The notes under the pieces are model-generated. The model was given only the letters and a program-made list of their open reading frames with translations, did not search any database and was not told the DNA's origin. From assembly GCA_029934815.1 (NCBI GenBank), contig JAOZLM010000092.1:1-8419 (forward strand): a DNA stretch of 8,419 nt, written 5' to 3'. Position numbers and translations under genes: made by a program. The DNA is from Desulfocapsa sp. (lineage in GTDB: Bacteria; Desulfobacterota; Desulfobulbia; Desulfobulbales; Desulfocapsaceae). Below, piece after piece: positions 1 to 6,406 of the stretch; position 1 is the first letter of the stretch, and every line of letters starts with the position of its first letter.

Positions 1-908
1 CCAAGGCCTGTTCGTATTCCCTGTTCTTTCATTTCTGTCACCTCTGCTATCCCGGATGCCAGTTTGAAATGGGATTGAGGACAGATAATAACACCAGTCT
101 GATTGTGGCTGATTAGCTCTCTGTCCGCATCATCAAGCCATACACAATGGATAAGAACGGTGCTGCTGTCCAGTAAATCAAGTGCTGCAAGATGTTTAAC
201 CGGGCTGCTGCCCTGTGGATCCATAAGCATTTGTTGTTCATATCTGCTTTCTGCGGTGTGAATAAAAAACGTCGTATTGTATTTGTTGGCAAGCGCTTTT
301 GCCTGTTGCAGAGTCGCAGGCGAGCAGGTGTATGGAGAGTGTGCAAAAAGTGCAGGTGTTATGCGTGACTCTTTGTCCTGCCACTCTTGCAGAAAATGTT
401 CTGCTGCCGCGATATTTTGGGTCGGGTCAGGAACACCAGGAGCGGGGAAATCAATAATTCCCTGGGAAGGAATTGCGCGTATTCCTGTATCCAGAAATGC
501 CTGTGCCGCCTGATCTTCATGGAAATAACCATCTGCCACAGTGGTAGTACCGGATAATATCATTTCAGCAGCGGCAAGCTTTGAACACCAGTAAACCATT
601 TCGGGGTTCACACTTTTTGCTTCAGCCGGGAAAATGTGCTCATTGAGCCACTCAGCAAGTTCAAGATCATCAGCCAGCCCACGAAAGAGAGTCATTGCAC
701 AATGATTATGTGCATTGATTAGTCCCGGCATAAGTAATTTCCCTGTCCCGTCAATATGTTGTGCGTCATTTATTGGTGGGATATCCTCCATGGATCCAAA
801 GGAATGAATTGTCTTTCCTTCAACGAGCAGCCACTGCTTGTCTAATAAAGGTGTTTTGGGGCTTGTAATAAGGGTGACGTTGCTTATTAGTACTTTGGAG
901 CTGTGCAT
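1..908 (-). CDS. mtaD: 5-methylthioadenosine/S-adenosylhomocysteine deaminase (amidohydrolase), 3' end missing
   Basis: Reading the minus strand from the ATG at 908 gives 302 uninterrupted codons that run off the left edge; full-length relatives have about 430 residues, so roughly the last third is absent. The family consists of metal-dependent deaminases of the amidohydrolase superfamily that convert S-adenosylhomocysteine, methylthioadenosine or adenosine to inosyl products in methionine/SAM salvage. Visible landmarks are the metal motif HNH (H67, H69) within MPGLINAHNHCAMTLFRGLADD, the segment AHSPYTCS (H190), FIHTAES (metal H217, substrate-contacting E220), IHCVWL (H254) and CPQSHFKLASG (276-286). 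These correspond to the landmarks of Thermotoga maritima TM0936. The conserved catalytic Asp lies beyond the edge. The start is supported by AAAGGA (complement of 914-919) five bases upstream. It is transcribed away from ychF. The family is clear; the exact nucleoside substrate cannot be fixed from sequence. Confidence 0.9.
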   Translation of the reverse strand, partial: MHSSKVLISNVTLITSPKTPLLDKQWLLVEGKTIHSFGSMEDIPPINDAQHIDGTGKLLMPGLINAHNHCAMTLFRGLADDLELAEWLNEHIFPAEAKSVNPEMVYWCSKLAAAEMILSGTTTVADGYFHEDQAAQAFLDTGIRAIPSQGIIDFPAPGVPDPTQNIAAAEHFLQEWQDKESRITPALFAHSPYTCSPATLQQAKALANKYNTTFFIHTAESRYEQQMLMDPQGSSPVKHLAALDLLDSSTVLIHCVWLDDADRELISHNQTGVIICPQSHFKLASGIAEVTEMKEQGIRTGL

Positions 909-1028
909 GGGAGTCCTTTGAAAAATAGGGGCAATTTCTTTGGCAGCAGGGTATACTATCGTGTTTAAAGTTACAAGTAATGGTGTTTCGCTCGTGCGAA
1001 AATGGTTAACATATTTTGGAGTAAGGTT
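909..1028. promoter_or_regulatory. Divergent intergenic region between mtaD and ychF
   Basis: This is the only gap in the window between divergently transcribed genes, so promoters for both directions should lie here. On the plus strand TATACT at 952-957 is a plausible -10 box for ychF, but no good -35 is found at 16-18 bp. On the minus strand TTGTAA (complement of 971-976) could be a -35 followed by TATACC (complement of 950-955) at 15 bp, a weak and short-spaced match. The two candidate -10 boxes would overlap on the palindrome GTATAC (951-956), which would make the promoters face to face. The box assignments are by eye and weak; that the region is regulatory is inferred from gene orientation. 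Confidence 0.5.
986..1001. other. Perfect 6-bp inverted repeat upstream of ychF
   Basis: TTTCGC (986-991) and GCGAAA (996-1001) are perfect inverted copies separated by TCGT. If transcription starts near the TATACT box, this would be a hairpin in the ychF 5' leader ending 16 bases before the Shine-Dalgarno sequence. It could equally be a small operator or chance. It is not a terminator, because no T run follows. Confidence 0.4.
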
Positions 1029-1031
1029 ATG
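1018..1031 (+). promoter_or_regulatory. Ribosome binding site and start codon fixing the ychF start
   Basis: GGAG at 1018-1021 lies seven bases before the ATG at 1029. An in-frame ATG at 1002 would add nine residues (MVNIFWSKV), has no comparable site, and would place the Shine-Dalgarno inside the coding region. Family members begin with MGF-CGIVGLPNVGKST, matching the 1029 start. Confidence 0.85.
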
Positions 1032-2126
1032 GGTTTTTGTTGTGGTATCGTAGGGCTTCCAAATGTTGGAAAATCCACGATTTTTAATGCGTTAACGGCC
1101 GCTGGAATTGATGCGGAGAATTATCCTTTTTGTACCATCGAACCAAATGTGGGCATTGTTCCGGTTCCGGACAAGCGTCTTGATCTACTGGCTGAGATGG
1201 CAAAAACAAAGAGCAAGATTGCAACACAGATGGAATTTGTGGACATTGCTGGTCTTGTGAAGGGTGCCAGCCAGGGTGAGGGGCTTGGTAATCAGTTTCT
1301 GGGACATATCCGTCAGGTGGACGCCATTGTTCATGTGGTTCGCTGTTTTGAGGATGAAAATGTTGTCCATGTGGATGGCAGTATAGATGCTGCCCGTGAT
1401 CGTGATGTGATTACCATGGAGCTGATTCTGGCAGATCTCGACAGCGTTGAAAAACGACTGAAAAAAGCAGAGAGTTTAGCAAAATCCGGAGACAAAACCT
1501 ATAAAGCGCAGGCTGTTTTTCTTGCTAAACTCCGTGATACTCTTGATGAAGGTAAAACTGCCAGAAGCCTTGAAAGGGACGGGGATATGGAAGTGGAGTT
1601 GATGAAAGATCTCACACTGCTCACCGATAAACCCGTTCTTTATGTAGCCAATGTGCAGGATGATGATGTGATAGCTGGCAATGAATTTGTGCGCAGTCTT
1701 GAACGTCTTGCAGCAGAAGATGGTGACAGTGTAGTTATCATTGCTGGATCTATCGAGCAGGAGCTCAGTCAGCTCGACGCTGAAGAACAGCAGGAATTCC
1801 TGGAAGATATGGGAATGAAAGAGCCGGGATTAAATCGTCTCATTGCCGCCGGTTACGAGCTTCTTGGTTTGCTGACCTATTTTACCGTTGGTGAAAAAGA
1901 GACCCGTGCCTGGACAATCACAAAAGGTACAAAAGCACCGGGGGCTGCCGGGAAAATCCATTCTGATTTTGAACGTGGTTTTATTCGGGCTGAAACCATT
2001 GCCTATGACGATTTTGTGGAATGCGACGGGGAGAATGGAGCCAAAGAGAAAGGGCTTATGCGTTCGGAAGGCAAAGAGTATGTGGTCGCTGATGGTGATT
2101 GTCTGAATTTTCGCTTTAATGTCTGA
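1029..2126 (+). CDS. ychF: Redox-responsive P-loop NTPase YchF/OLA1
   Basis: This 365-residue protein matches the usual length of YchF (about 363). YchF is a cytoplasmic, ribosome-associated TRAFAC-class NTPase, often preferring ATP, that is linked to translation and the oxidative-stress response. Landmarks in order are: P-loop GLPNVGKST (9-17); the switch segment NYPFCTIEPNVG (31-42); the G3 motif DIAGLVKGASQGEGLGNQFL (72-91); a helical insertion rich in charged residues (about 130-200); and the G4 position ANVQDD (207-212). The C-terminal TGS domain (about 281-364) contains AWTITKGTKAPGAAGKIHSD and ends with the typical GKEYVVADGDCLNFRFNV. The G4 motif is NVQD, where family members commonly have NxxE; Asp restores the acidic residue of classic GTPases but without the Lys of NKxD. 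The stop codon overlaps the holB start by one base (TGATG), implying translational coupling. Identification is secure; nucleotide preference is not. Confidence 0.97.
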   Translation: MGFCCGIVGLPNVGKSTIFNALTAAGIDAENYPFCTIEPNVGIVPVPDKRLDLLAEMAKTKSKIATQMEFVDIAGLVKGASQGEGLGNQFLGHIRQVDAIVHVVRCFEDENVVHVDGSIDAARDRDVITMELILADLDSVEKRLKKAESLAKSGDKTYKAQAVFLAKLRDTLDEGKTARSLERDGDMEVELMKDLTLLTDKPVLYVANVQDDDVIAGNEFVRSLERLAAEDGDSVVIIAGSIEQELSQLDAEEQQEFLEDMGMKEPGLNRLIAAGYELLGLLTYFTVGEKETRAWTITKGTKAPGAAGKIHSDFERGFIRAETIAYDDFVECDGENGAKEKGLMRSEGKEYVVADGDCLNFRFNV

Positions 2127-3082
2127 TGCAGCAGATTTATGGCCAAAAGCAGGCGAAGGAGTTACTCTCAAGAAGTCTTGCTGCTGATCGTCTTGCCCAC
2201 GCTTATCTGTTTCAGGGGCCGGGCGGTGTGGGGAAACAACTGTTTGCAAGAAAACTTGCCACTGCTATAAATTGTAGCGGCAATAATGGTCTTGAGAGTT
2301 GTGGAATCTGCGGCTCTTGTAAAAAGATGGCCGCCGGTACTCATCCTGATTTCCTTCTTGTCTCTCCTGAAAAAGGTGCCATAAAGATTGCCCAGATACG
2401 TGAGCTGATTAAAAAGCTCTCTTTTGCACCTTACGAAGCAGGTACTCGGGTGGTGCTTGTTGAAGATATCCATACCATGCGTCAGGAGGCTGCAAACTCC
2501 CTGCTAAAAACACTGGAGGAGCCGCCTGAAAATAATATCCTTATTCTAACAGCTGATTCCGCAGGAAACGTTTTACAGACCATACTTTCCAGATGCCAGA
2601 CGATTCCTTTTTATTCGCTGACTACCGACGAGACAGTAACTATTCTGCGTGAGCAGGAAGAGATGGATCAGCAAACGGCACTGCTCCTTGCTCGTCTTGG
2701 TGAAGGGAGTCCTGGAAAAGCACTACTTTTGAATGATAACAATATGATTTCTCTAAGAGAATTAGTCGTTACATTTCTTGCTGACCCTGGTAGTAAACGT
2801 GACTCTGAAACAGGGAAATTGCTGCTTATGGCAGAAAGTATGGCTGCTTTGAAAGAGAATTTACCACATTTTTTAGGTCTTTTACGGCTTTGGCTACGGG
2901 ATAACCTTGTTGCACGTAACGGTTGTGAAGAGGCAGTGGAAAACCCTGTGGCACGGAAAGAGTGGAATTCAAAACAATATTTTGCTAAGCTGGAGGCGAT
3001 AGATCGTGCAGAAAAAGAGCTTTCGAGAAATTGTAATCGTACACTGGTCTGCGAAGTGCTCCTTTTTCGTCTAACTACCTGA
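2126..3082 (+). CDS. holB: DNA polymerase III clamp-loader subunit delta prime
   Basis: This 318-residue AAA+ family protein is the stator subunit of the clamp loader that opens the sliding clamp during replication. Visible features: N-terminal MQQIYGQKQAKELLSRSLAADR; the P-loop position GPGGVGKQ (31-38); a four-cysteine zinc module (C50, C59, C62, C65); the Walker-B-like strand VVLVEDIH (109-116); SLLKTLEEPP (125-134); and the sensor/arginine-finger motif SRC (155-157) in ILSRCQTIPF. The P-loop has Gln38 in place of the usual Ser/Thr, so ATP binding by this subunit is doubtful. That agrees with delta prime being a non-hydrolysing subunit in E. coli. The zinc module and the SRC finger fit delta prime better than the DnaX/tau-gamma subunit, and the length is far shorter than DnaX. 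No Shine-Dalgarno precedes the start; translation probably depends on termination of ychF at the TGATG junction. It lies eight bases upstream of ricT, the same order as in Bacillus subtilis. Confidence 0.92.
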   Translation: MQQIYGQKQAKELLSRSLAADRLAHAYLFQGPGGVGKQLFARKLATAINCSGNNGLESCGICGSCKKMAAGTHPDFLLVSPEKGAIKIAQIRELIKKLSFAPYEAGTRVVLVEDIHTMRQEAANSLLKTLEEPPENNILILTADSAGNVLQTILSRCQTIPFYSLTTDETVTILREQEEMDQQTALLLARLGEGSPGKALLLNDNNMISLRELVVTFLADPGSKRDSETGKLLLMAESMAALKENLPHFLGLLRLWLRDNLVARNGCEEAVENPVARKEWNSKQYFAKLEAIDRAEKELSRNCNRTLVCEVLLFRLTT

Positions 3083-3090
3083 AACTAATT

Positions 3091-3966
3091 ATGGAAGAAC
3101 CAAAAGAAGAACAGCTCCAGTATTTTTATCGTATTCGTTTTCGTGATGGAGGGCAGCACTTTACTGCGTCGTCTCTCCTTACGGATTTGAAGATTGATGA
3201 AGTCGTTATGGTGCGTGGAGAATTTGGGCTGGAACCTGCCTGTATTGTAGGTACCGCGCCGGCATGTCGTGATTCGGACTGTGAACGAAAGGCGAGCTAT
3301 GAACTGGCACGTCGGGCAGTGCATGAAGAGTGCATGCGTTACGAAAAAATCCCCGGAGAAGAAGAAGCTGCTTTTAACACTAGCAAGGAGCTGATTGCAA
3401 AGCATGGTCTACAGATGCGTCTTGTTCGGGTGGAGCGATTTTTTAACGGCAGTAAAATCATTTTCTATTTTACTGCAGACAAACGGGTGGATTTTAGAGC
3501 CCTTGTTAAAGATCTTGTGCAGGAATTCAGAACCCGGGTTGAAATGCGGCAGGTTGGTGTGCGCCACGAGACAAAGATGCTGGGAGGTCTCGGGACATGC
3601 GGCCGTGAGTTGTGTTGTTCCGGGCATATGAAGAAGTTTGATTCGGTATCCATTAAAATGGCTAAAGAACAGGATCTTCCTCTCAATCCTGCTAAAATAT
3701 CAGGGGTTTGTAACCGTCTCCTCTGTTGCCTCACCTATGAATTCGAAACATATAAACGCGAACGAAAGGGAATGCCAAAGCCTGGGAAAATCCTGAAACT
3801 GGATGAAAAACTCTACCGGGTTAAAAGGCAGAATCCGCTGCAGCGTACAGTGCTTGTAGCCGATGAGGCAGGTGATCAGCATGTATTATCTGCTGAAGAC
3901 TGGCAGCGTGCAGAAATAGTTCGTCCGGAAAAGAAAAAGAAAACAGAAAAGAAACAGGAATCATGA
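3091..3966 (+). CDS. ricT: PSP1-domain Fe-S protein RicT (YaaT)
   Basis: This 291-residue protein belongs to the PSP1/YaaT family. In B. subtilis RicT forms a complex with RicA and RicF that carries Fe-S clusters and influences RNase Y-dependent mRNA maturation, competence, sporulation and biofilm formation. The core here is KIIFYFTADKRVDFRALVKD (122-141), then RQVGVRHETKMLGGLGTCGRELCC (153-176), and GVCNRLLCCLTYE (205-217). The cysteines C170, C175, C176, C207, C212 and C213 include the positions that hold the cluster in the Bacillus protein. Extra cysteines occur near the N-terminus (C51, C59, C64). The C-terminus is a lysine-rich tail (281-288). The start follows holB by eight bases with no clear Shine-Dalgarno, and the stop overlaps the metG start in ATGA. 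The family is certain. The RNA-processing role in a Gram-negative cell is transferred by homology, and no RicA/RicF gene lies in the window. Confidence 0.93.
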   Translation: MEEPKEEQLQYFYRIRFRDGGQHFTASSLLTDLKIDEVVMVRGEFGLEPACIVGTAPACRDSDCERKASYELARRAVHEECMRYEKIPGEEEAAFNTSKELIAKHGLQMRLVRVERFFNGSKIIFYFTADKRVDFRALVKDLVQEFRTRVEMRQVGVRHETKMLGGLGTCGRELCCSGHMKKFDSVSIKMAKEQDLPLNPAKISGVCNRLLCCLTYEFETYKRERKGMPKPGKILKLDEKLYRVKRQNPLQRTVLVADEAGDQHVLSAEDWQRAEIVRPEKKKKTEKKQES

Positions 3967-5894
3967 CAACCTACATAACAACCCCGATTTATTATGTAAA
4001 TGCACAGCCACATTTGGGGCATGCGTATACTACTATCGTAGCTGATACTTATAGCAGGTTTCGTCGTTTAAGTGACGACTCAGTACGTTTTCAAACCGGA
4101 ACCGATGAACACGGCGACAAAATAGCAGAAGCGGCCGAAAAAGAAGGGGTAAGTCCCAAAGAGTATGTGGATCGTATCAGTGCCATGTTTCGTGATACCT
4201 GGCCAACGCTTGATATTACACCTGATAATTTTATCCGCACAACTGATGCCAATCATGTGGCCACAGTGCAGAAGATTTTGCAGGATGTGTATGACAAGGG
4301 TGATATTTATTTCGATAAATATACCGGATTATACTGTACGGGCTGTGAACGATTTCTCACAGAAAAAGAACTGGTAGGCGGAAAATGTCCCGATCATCTG
4401 ACAGTACCCGATGAAATAACTGAAGAAAATTACTTCTTCAGAATGTCTAAATATCAGCAGGAGCTGCTTGATCATATCAATGCCAACCCTGAATTTATCA
4501 CCCCTGAACGGTATCGAAATGAAGTGCTCTCTTTTTTGAGCGAACCCCTTGAAGATCTCTGTATTTCAAGACCCACTTCACGACTCACCTGGGGAATCCC
4601 TCTTCCTTTTGATGATAAATTTGTGACCTATGTCTGGTTTGATGCACTTATTAACTACCTGACAGGGATTGGATATCCTGACGGAGAATTGTTTGAAAAG
4701 TACTGGAATGTCGCCGAACACGTAATCGCCAAGGATATCCTCAAACCGCACGCAATCTACTGGCCAACCATGATTTTATCCATGGGGCTGCCTCTGTATA
4801 AAAAACTGCATGTGCATGGCTACTGGAATGTGGATGAAACAAAAATGTCCAAATCCATTGGCAACGTGGTACGTCCGGCAGAACTTGTAGCCGAATATGG
4901 TGTTGACAGCCTGCGCTATTTTACCCTGCGGGAAATGTCTTTTGGACTCGATTCCTCGTTTAGCTCAGATGCCATTGTTACCAGAAAAAATTCTGATCTG
5001 GCAAATGATCTTGGCAATCTGTACAGCAGATCTACAGCCATGCTTATAAAGTATACCGGTGGTGTTGTTATGGCACCTGTAGCTGGTGAAGATGATACGG
5101 TGTTGCAGGATCTTGCCGCTGCTGTTGTAGAGAGTTACACAGAGAATATGGCGGATTTCCAGTTTCATCGTGCTCTGGCATCGATCTGGGAACTGATTAG
5201 TCTTGCCAATAAGTATATTGTAAGCAATGAACCGTGGAGTCTTGCCAAAGATCCGGAACGGGAAGGACGTTTGCACACAGTGCTGTATAATCTGCACGAA
5301 ACGTTACGGTTGCTGACTCTTTTACTGCAGCCGGTAATGCCTGGAACCTGCCGAAAAATGGCACTGGGATTAGGGTTAAAAGAAGATGACCCATTGGTTA
5401 CATCCCTTGCTGCCGCTACGTGGGGTGGTTTGCCGGCAAACACTAAGCTTACAAAGATTGATGCTCTGTTTCCGCGAATGGAGAGTAAAAAGAAAAAACA
5501 GCAGCCGCAAAAACAGGAAAAGAAACAGAAAAAGAAGGTGGCCAAAACTGAAAGCATGGAAGGCCTGATTACTTTCGATCAGTTCCAGAATCTTGAACTT
5601 CGGGTTGCTGAGATTATCGCTGCCGAACCAATCAAGAAATCAGACAGATTACTGAAATTAACGGTAAAGGCACCGGAAGAACGCACCATTGTTGCAGGGA
5701 TTGCAGAGTATTATTCACCCGACAGTATTGTCGGCAAACAGGTGCTGATTGTTGCCAATCTAAAACCCGTTAAACTTATGGGTGTTGAATCGCAGGGTAT
5801 GGTGCTGGCAGCTAAAGTTGAGGAAGACGGAGAGAGTCGTCTGGTTCTTTCAACTATCAGTGCTCCGGTTCCTGCCGGGTCAAAAGTTGCATGA
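3963..5894 (+). CDS. metG: Methionyl-tRNA synthetase with C-terminal tRNA-binding domain
   Basis: This class I aminoacyl-tRNA synthetase of 643 residues charges tRNA-Met, supplying both initiator and elongator methionyl-tRNA in the cytoplasm. The catalytic domain opens with TTPIYYVNAQPHLGHAY, where HLGH (17-20) is the HIGH signature. The connective peptide carries a single zinc knuckle: C125, C128, C142 and H145 in YCTGCERF and KCPDH. The KMSKS signature is exact (294-298). The helical anticodon-binding domain spans about 340-500. A lysine/glutamine-rich linker (509-527) joins it to an OB-fold of the Trbp111/EMAP type (about 537-640: ITFDQFQNLELRVAEI, IVAGIAEYY, NLKPVKLMGVESQGMVLAA), which raises tRNA affinity and usually mediates dimerisation. 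The start overlaps the ricT stop (ATGA), and AGGAA at 3956-3960 is a close-spaced ribosome site. No key residue is missing. Confidence 0.98.
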   Translation: MTTYITTPIYYVNAQPHLGHAYTTIVADTYSRFRRLSDDSVRFQTGTDEHGDKIAEAAEKEGVSPKEYVDRISAMFRDTWPTLDITPDNFIRTTDANHVATVQKILQDVYDKGDIYFDKYTGLYCTGCERFLTEKELVGGKCPDHLTVPDEITEENYFFRMSKYQQELLDHINANPEFITPERYRNEVLSFLSEPLEDLCISRPTSRLTWGIPLPFDDKFVTYVWFDALINYLTGIGYPDGELFEKYWNVAEHVIAKDILKPHAIYWPTMILSMGLPLYKKLHVHGYWNVDETKMSKSIGNVVRPAELVAEYGVDSLRYFTLREMSFGLDSSFSSDAIVTRKNSDLANDLGNLYSRSTAMLIKYTGGVVMAPVAGEDDTVLQDLAAAVVESYTENMADFQFHRALASIWELISLANKYIVSNEPWSLAKDPEREGRLHTVLYNLHETLRLLTLLLQPVMPGTCRKMALGLGLKEDDPLVTSLAAATWGGLPANTKLTKIDALFPRMESKKKKQQPQKQEKKQKKKVAKTESMEGLITFDQFQNLELRVAEIIAAEPIKKSDRLLKLTVKAPEERTIVAGIAEYYSPDSIVGKQVLIVANLKPVKLMGVESQGMVLAAKVEEDGESRLVLSTISAPVPAGSKVA

Positions 5895-5906
5895 TGTTTT
5901 TCTGAC

Positions 5907-5949
5907 AAGCTGAGTCCAAAATGTACCTGTTACCATTGAAACTCAGCTT
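5907..5949. other. Inverted repeat downstream of metG that competes with the large repeat
   Basis: AAGCTGAGT (5907-5915) and ACTCAGCTT (5941-5949) are perfect 9-bp inverted copies with a 25-base loop, starting 12 bases after the metG stop. The right copy contains CTCAG, which is also the inner end of the outer arm of the large inverted repeat (5931-6054), so the two structures cannot form together. There is no T run after it, so a simple intrinsic terminator is not supported. Confidence 0.5.
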
Positions 5950-6054
5950 CCGTCATTCCGGACTTGATCCGGAATCTCTGCGTAACAAGCTGATATCAGT
6001 AGATTCTGGATCAAGTCCGGAATGACGGAGCAGGATAACTGAGTTACAATGGTA
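5931..6054. repeat. 124-bp nested palindromic element (REPIN/MITE-like) between metG and yggT
   Basis: Two sets of inverted arms are directly visible. The inner arms, 29 bases each (5949-5977 and 6001-6029), match at all but one position, and that pair (G5971 with T6007) would be a G-U wobble in RNA. The outer arms, 16 bases each (5931-5946 and 6039-6054), begin TACCATTG and match except at one position. Each inner arm is itself a small palindrome: ATTCCGGA-CTTGA-TCCGGAAT on the left (5955-5975), and the same with one wobble on the right (6003-6023). The 23-base centre contains the perfect palindrome CTGATATCAG (5990-5999). Two small palindromes in opposite orientation are the architecture of a REPIN, and the terminal inverted repeats also fit a MITE. 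It has no coding capacity. The ATTCCGGA...TCCGGAAT core resembles dispersed repeats familiar from many proteobacterial genomes, but copy number cannot be seen here. It lies inside the metG-yggT gap and fills most of that 185-bp gene-free stretch; I see no convincing promoter or terminator in the remainder. Confidence 0.9.
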
Positions 6055-6079
6055 TCAAGAAAATATATGGAGTCTCAAA

Positions 6080-6370
6080 ATGTTTGTGGTAAATAATTTT
6101 ATGATGGCAATCGCACAGTTAATCGATTTTCTGCTCACAGCCTACATGTGGGTTATCATAGGTCGGGCTGTTATTTCCTGGGTTAATGCCGATCCATCCA
6201 ATCCAATTGTACGATTTTTGTATGAGGCAACGGAGCCGCTTCTCAGTAGAATCAGAAGGCTGCTGCCTATGAGTATGGGGGGGATTGATTTTTCTCCCAT
6301 GATTCTCATTATGGCAATAATGTTTTTACAGAGTTTTCTTGTCCCAACCCTGAAACAGATGGCAATGTGA
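6080..6370 (+). CDS. yggT: YggT/YlmG family membrane protein
   Basis: This 96-residue protein has two hydrophobic segments (about 8-34 and 70-90) joined by a conserved polar loop, SWVNADPSNPIVRFLYEATEPLLSRIRRLLP, then GGIDFSPMI; this arrangement and the TEP-R-R-P/GGIDFSP pattern define the YggT/YlmG family (also YCF19 in plastids). It is an inner-membrane protein of poorly defined biochemistry, linked to cell division neighbourhoods in Gram-positive bacteria and to nucleoid distribution in chloroplasts and cyanobacteria. GGAG at 6069-6072, seven bases before the ATG, sets the start. It ends in tandem stops (TGA TAA, 6368-6373), 33 bases before divIVA, and it follows the palindromic element. 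This copy is the single-module form (two membrane segments) rather than the duplicated E. coli form. Family assignment is strong; function is inferred from context only. Confidence 0.93.
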   Translation: MFVVNNFMMAIAQLIDFLLTAYMWVIIGRAVISWVNADPSNPIVRFLYEATEPLLSRIRRLLPMSMGGIDFSPMILIMAIMFLQSFLVPTLKQMAM

Positions 6371-6391
6371 TAAACACCGTTTTTAACCGGA

Positions 6392-6406
6392 AGAGGAATG
6401 CTAATG
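6392..6406 (+). promoter_or_regulatory. Ribosome binding site that decides the divIVA start
   Basis: AGAGGA (6392-6397) is followed immediately by an ATG at 6398, a spacing of zero, and by a second in-frame ATG at 6404, a spacing of six. The second is the functional choice by spacing, and it gives an N-terminus MTITPQLIKDQEF that fits the DivIVA family. Confidence 0.8.

Noticed and set aside
1002..1028. Upstream in-frame ATG that would lengthen YchF by nine residues
   Set aside because: The Shine-Dalgarno GGAG at 1018-1021 and the conserved MGF N-terminus both point to 1029.
1830..2249. Minus-strand open frame across the ychF-holB junction
   Set aside because: Composition is not protein-like for this genome, it matches no family I recognise, and both plus-strand genes under it are certain.
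5485..5540. A-rich run in the metG linker as a programmed frameshift site
   Set aside because: The runs do not form a proper X XXY YYZ heptamer in the metG frame, and the fused tRNA-binding domain continues in the same frame.
5931..6060. The large inverted repeat as an intrinsic terminator after metG
   Set aside because: The stem is not followed by a T run on either strand, and its length and two-armed build fit a dispersed repeat better.
6044..6069. Promoter for yggT (TTACAA ... TATATG)
   Set aside because: Spacing is only 14 bp and the implied start would fall within a few bases of the initiation codon, after the ribosome site.
6398..6403. First ATG of the DivIVA reading frame
   Set aside because: It touches the Shine-Dalgarno with no spacing; the ATG at 6404 has six bases and fits the family N-terminus.
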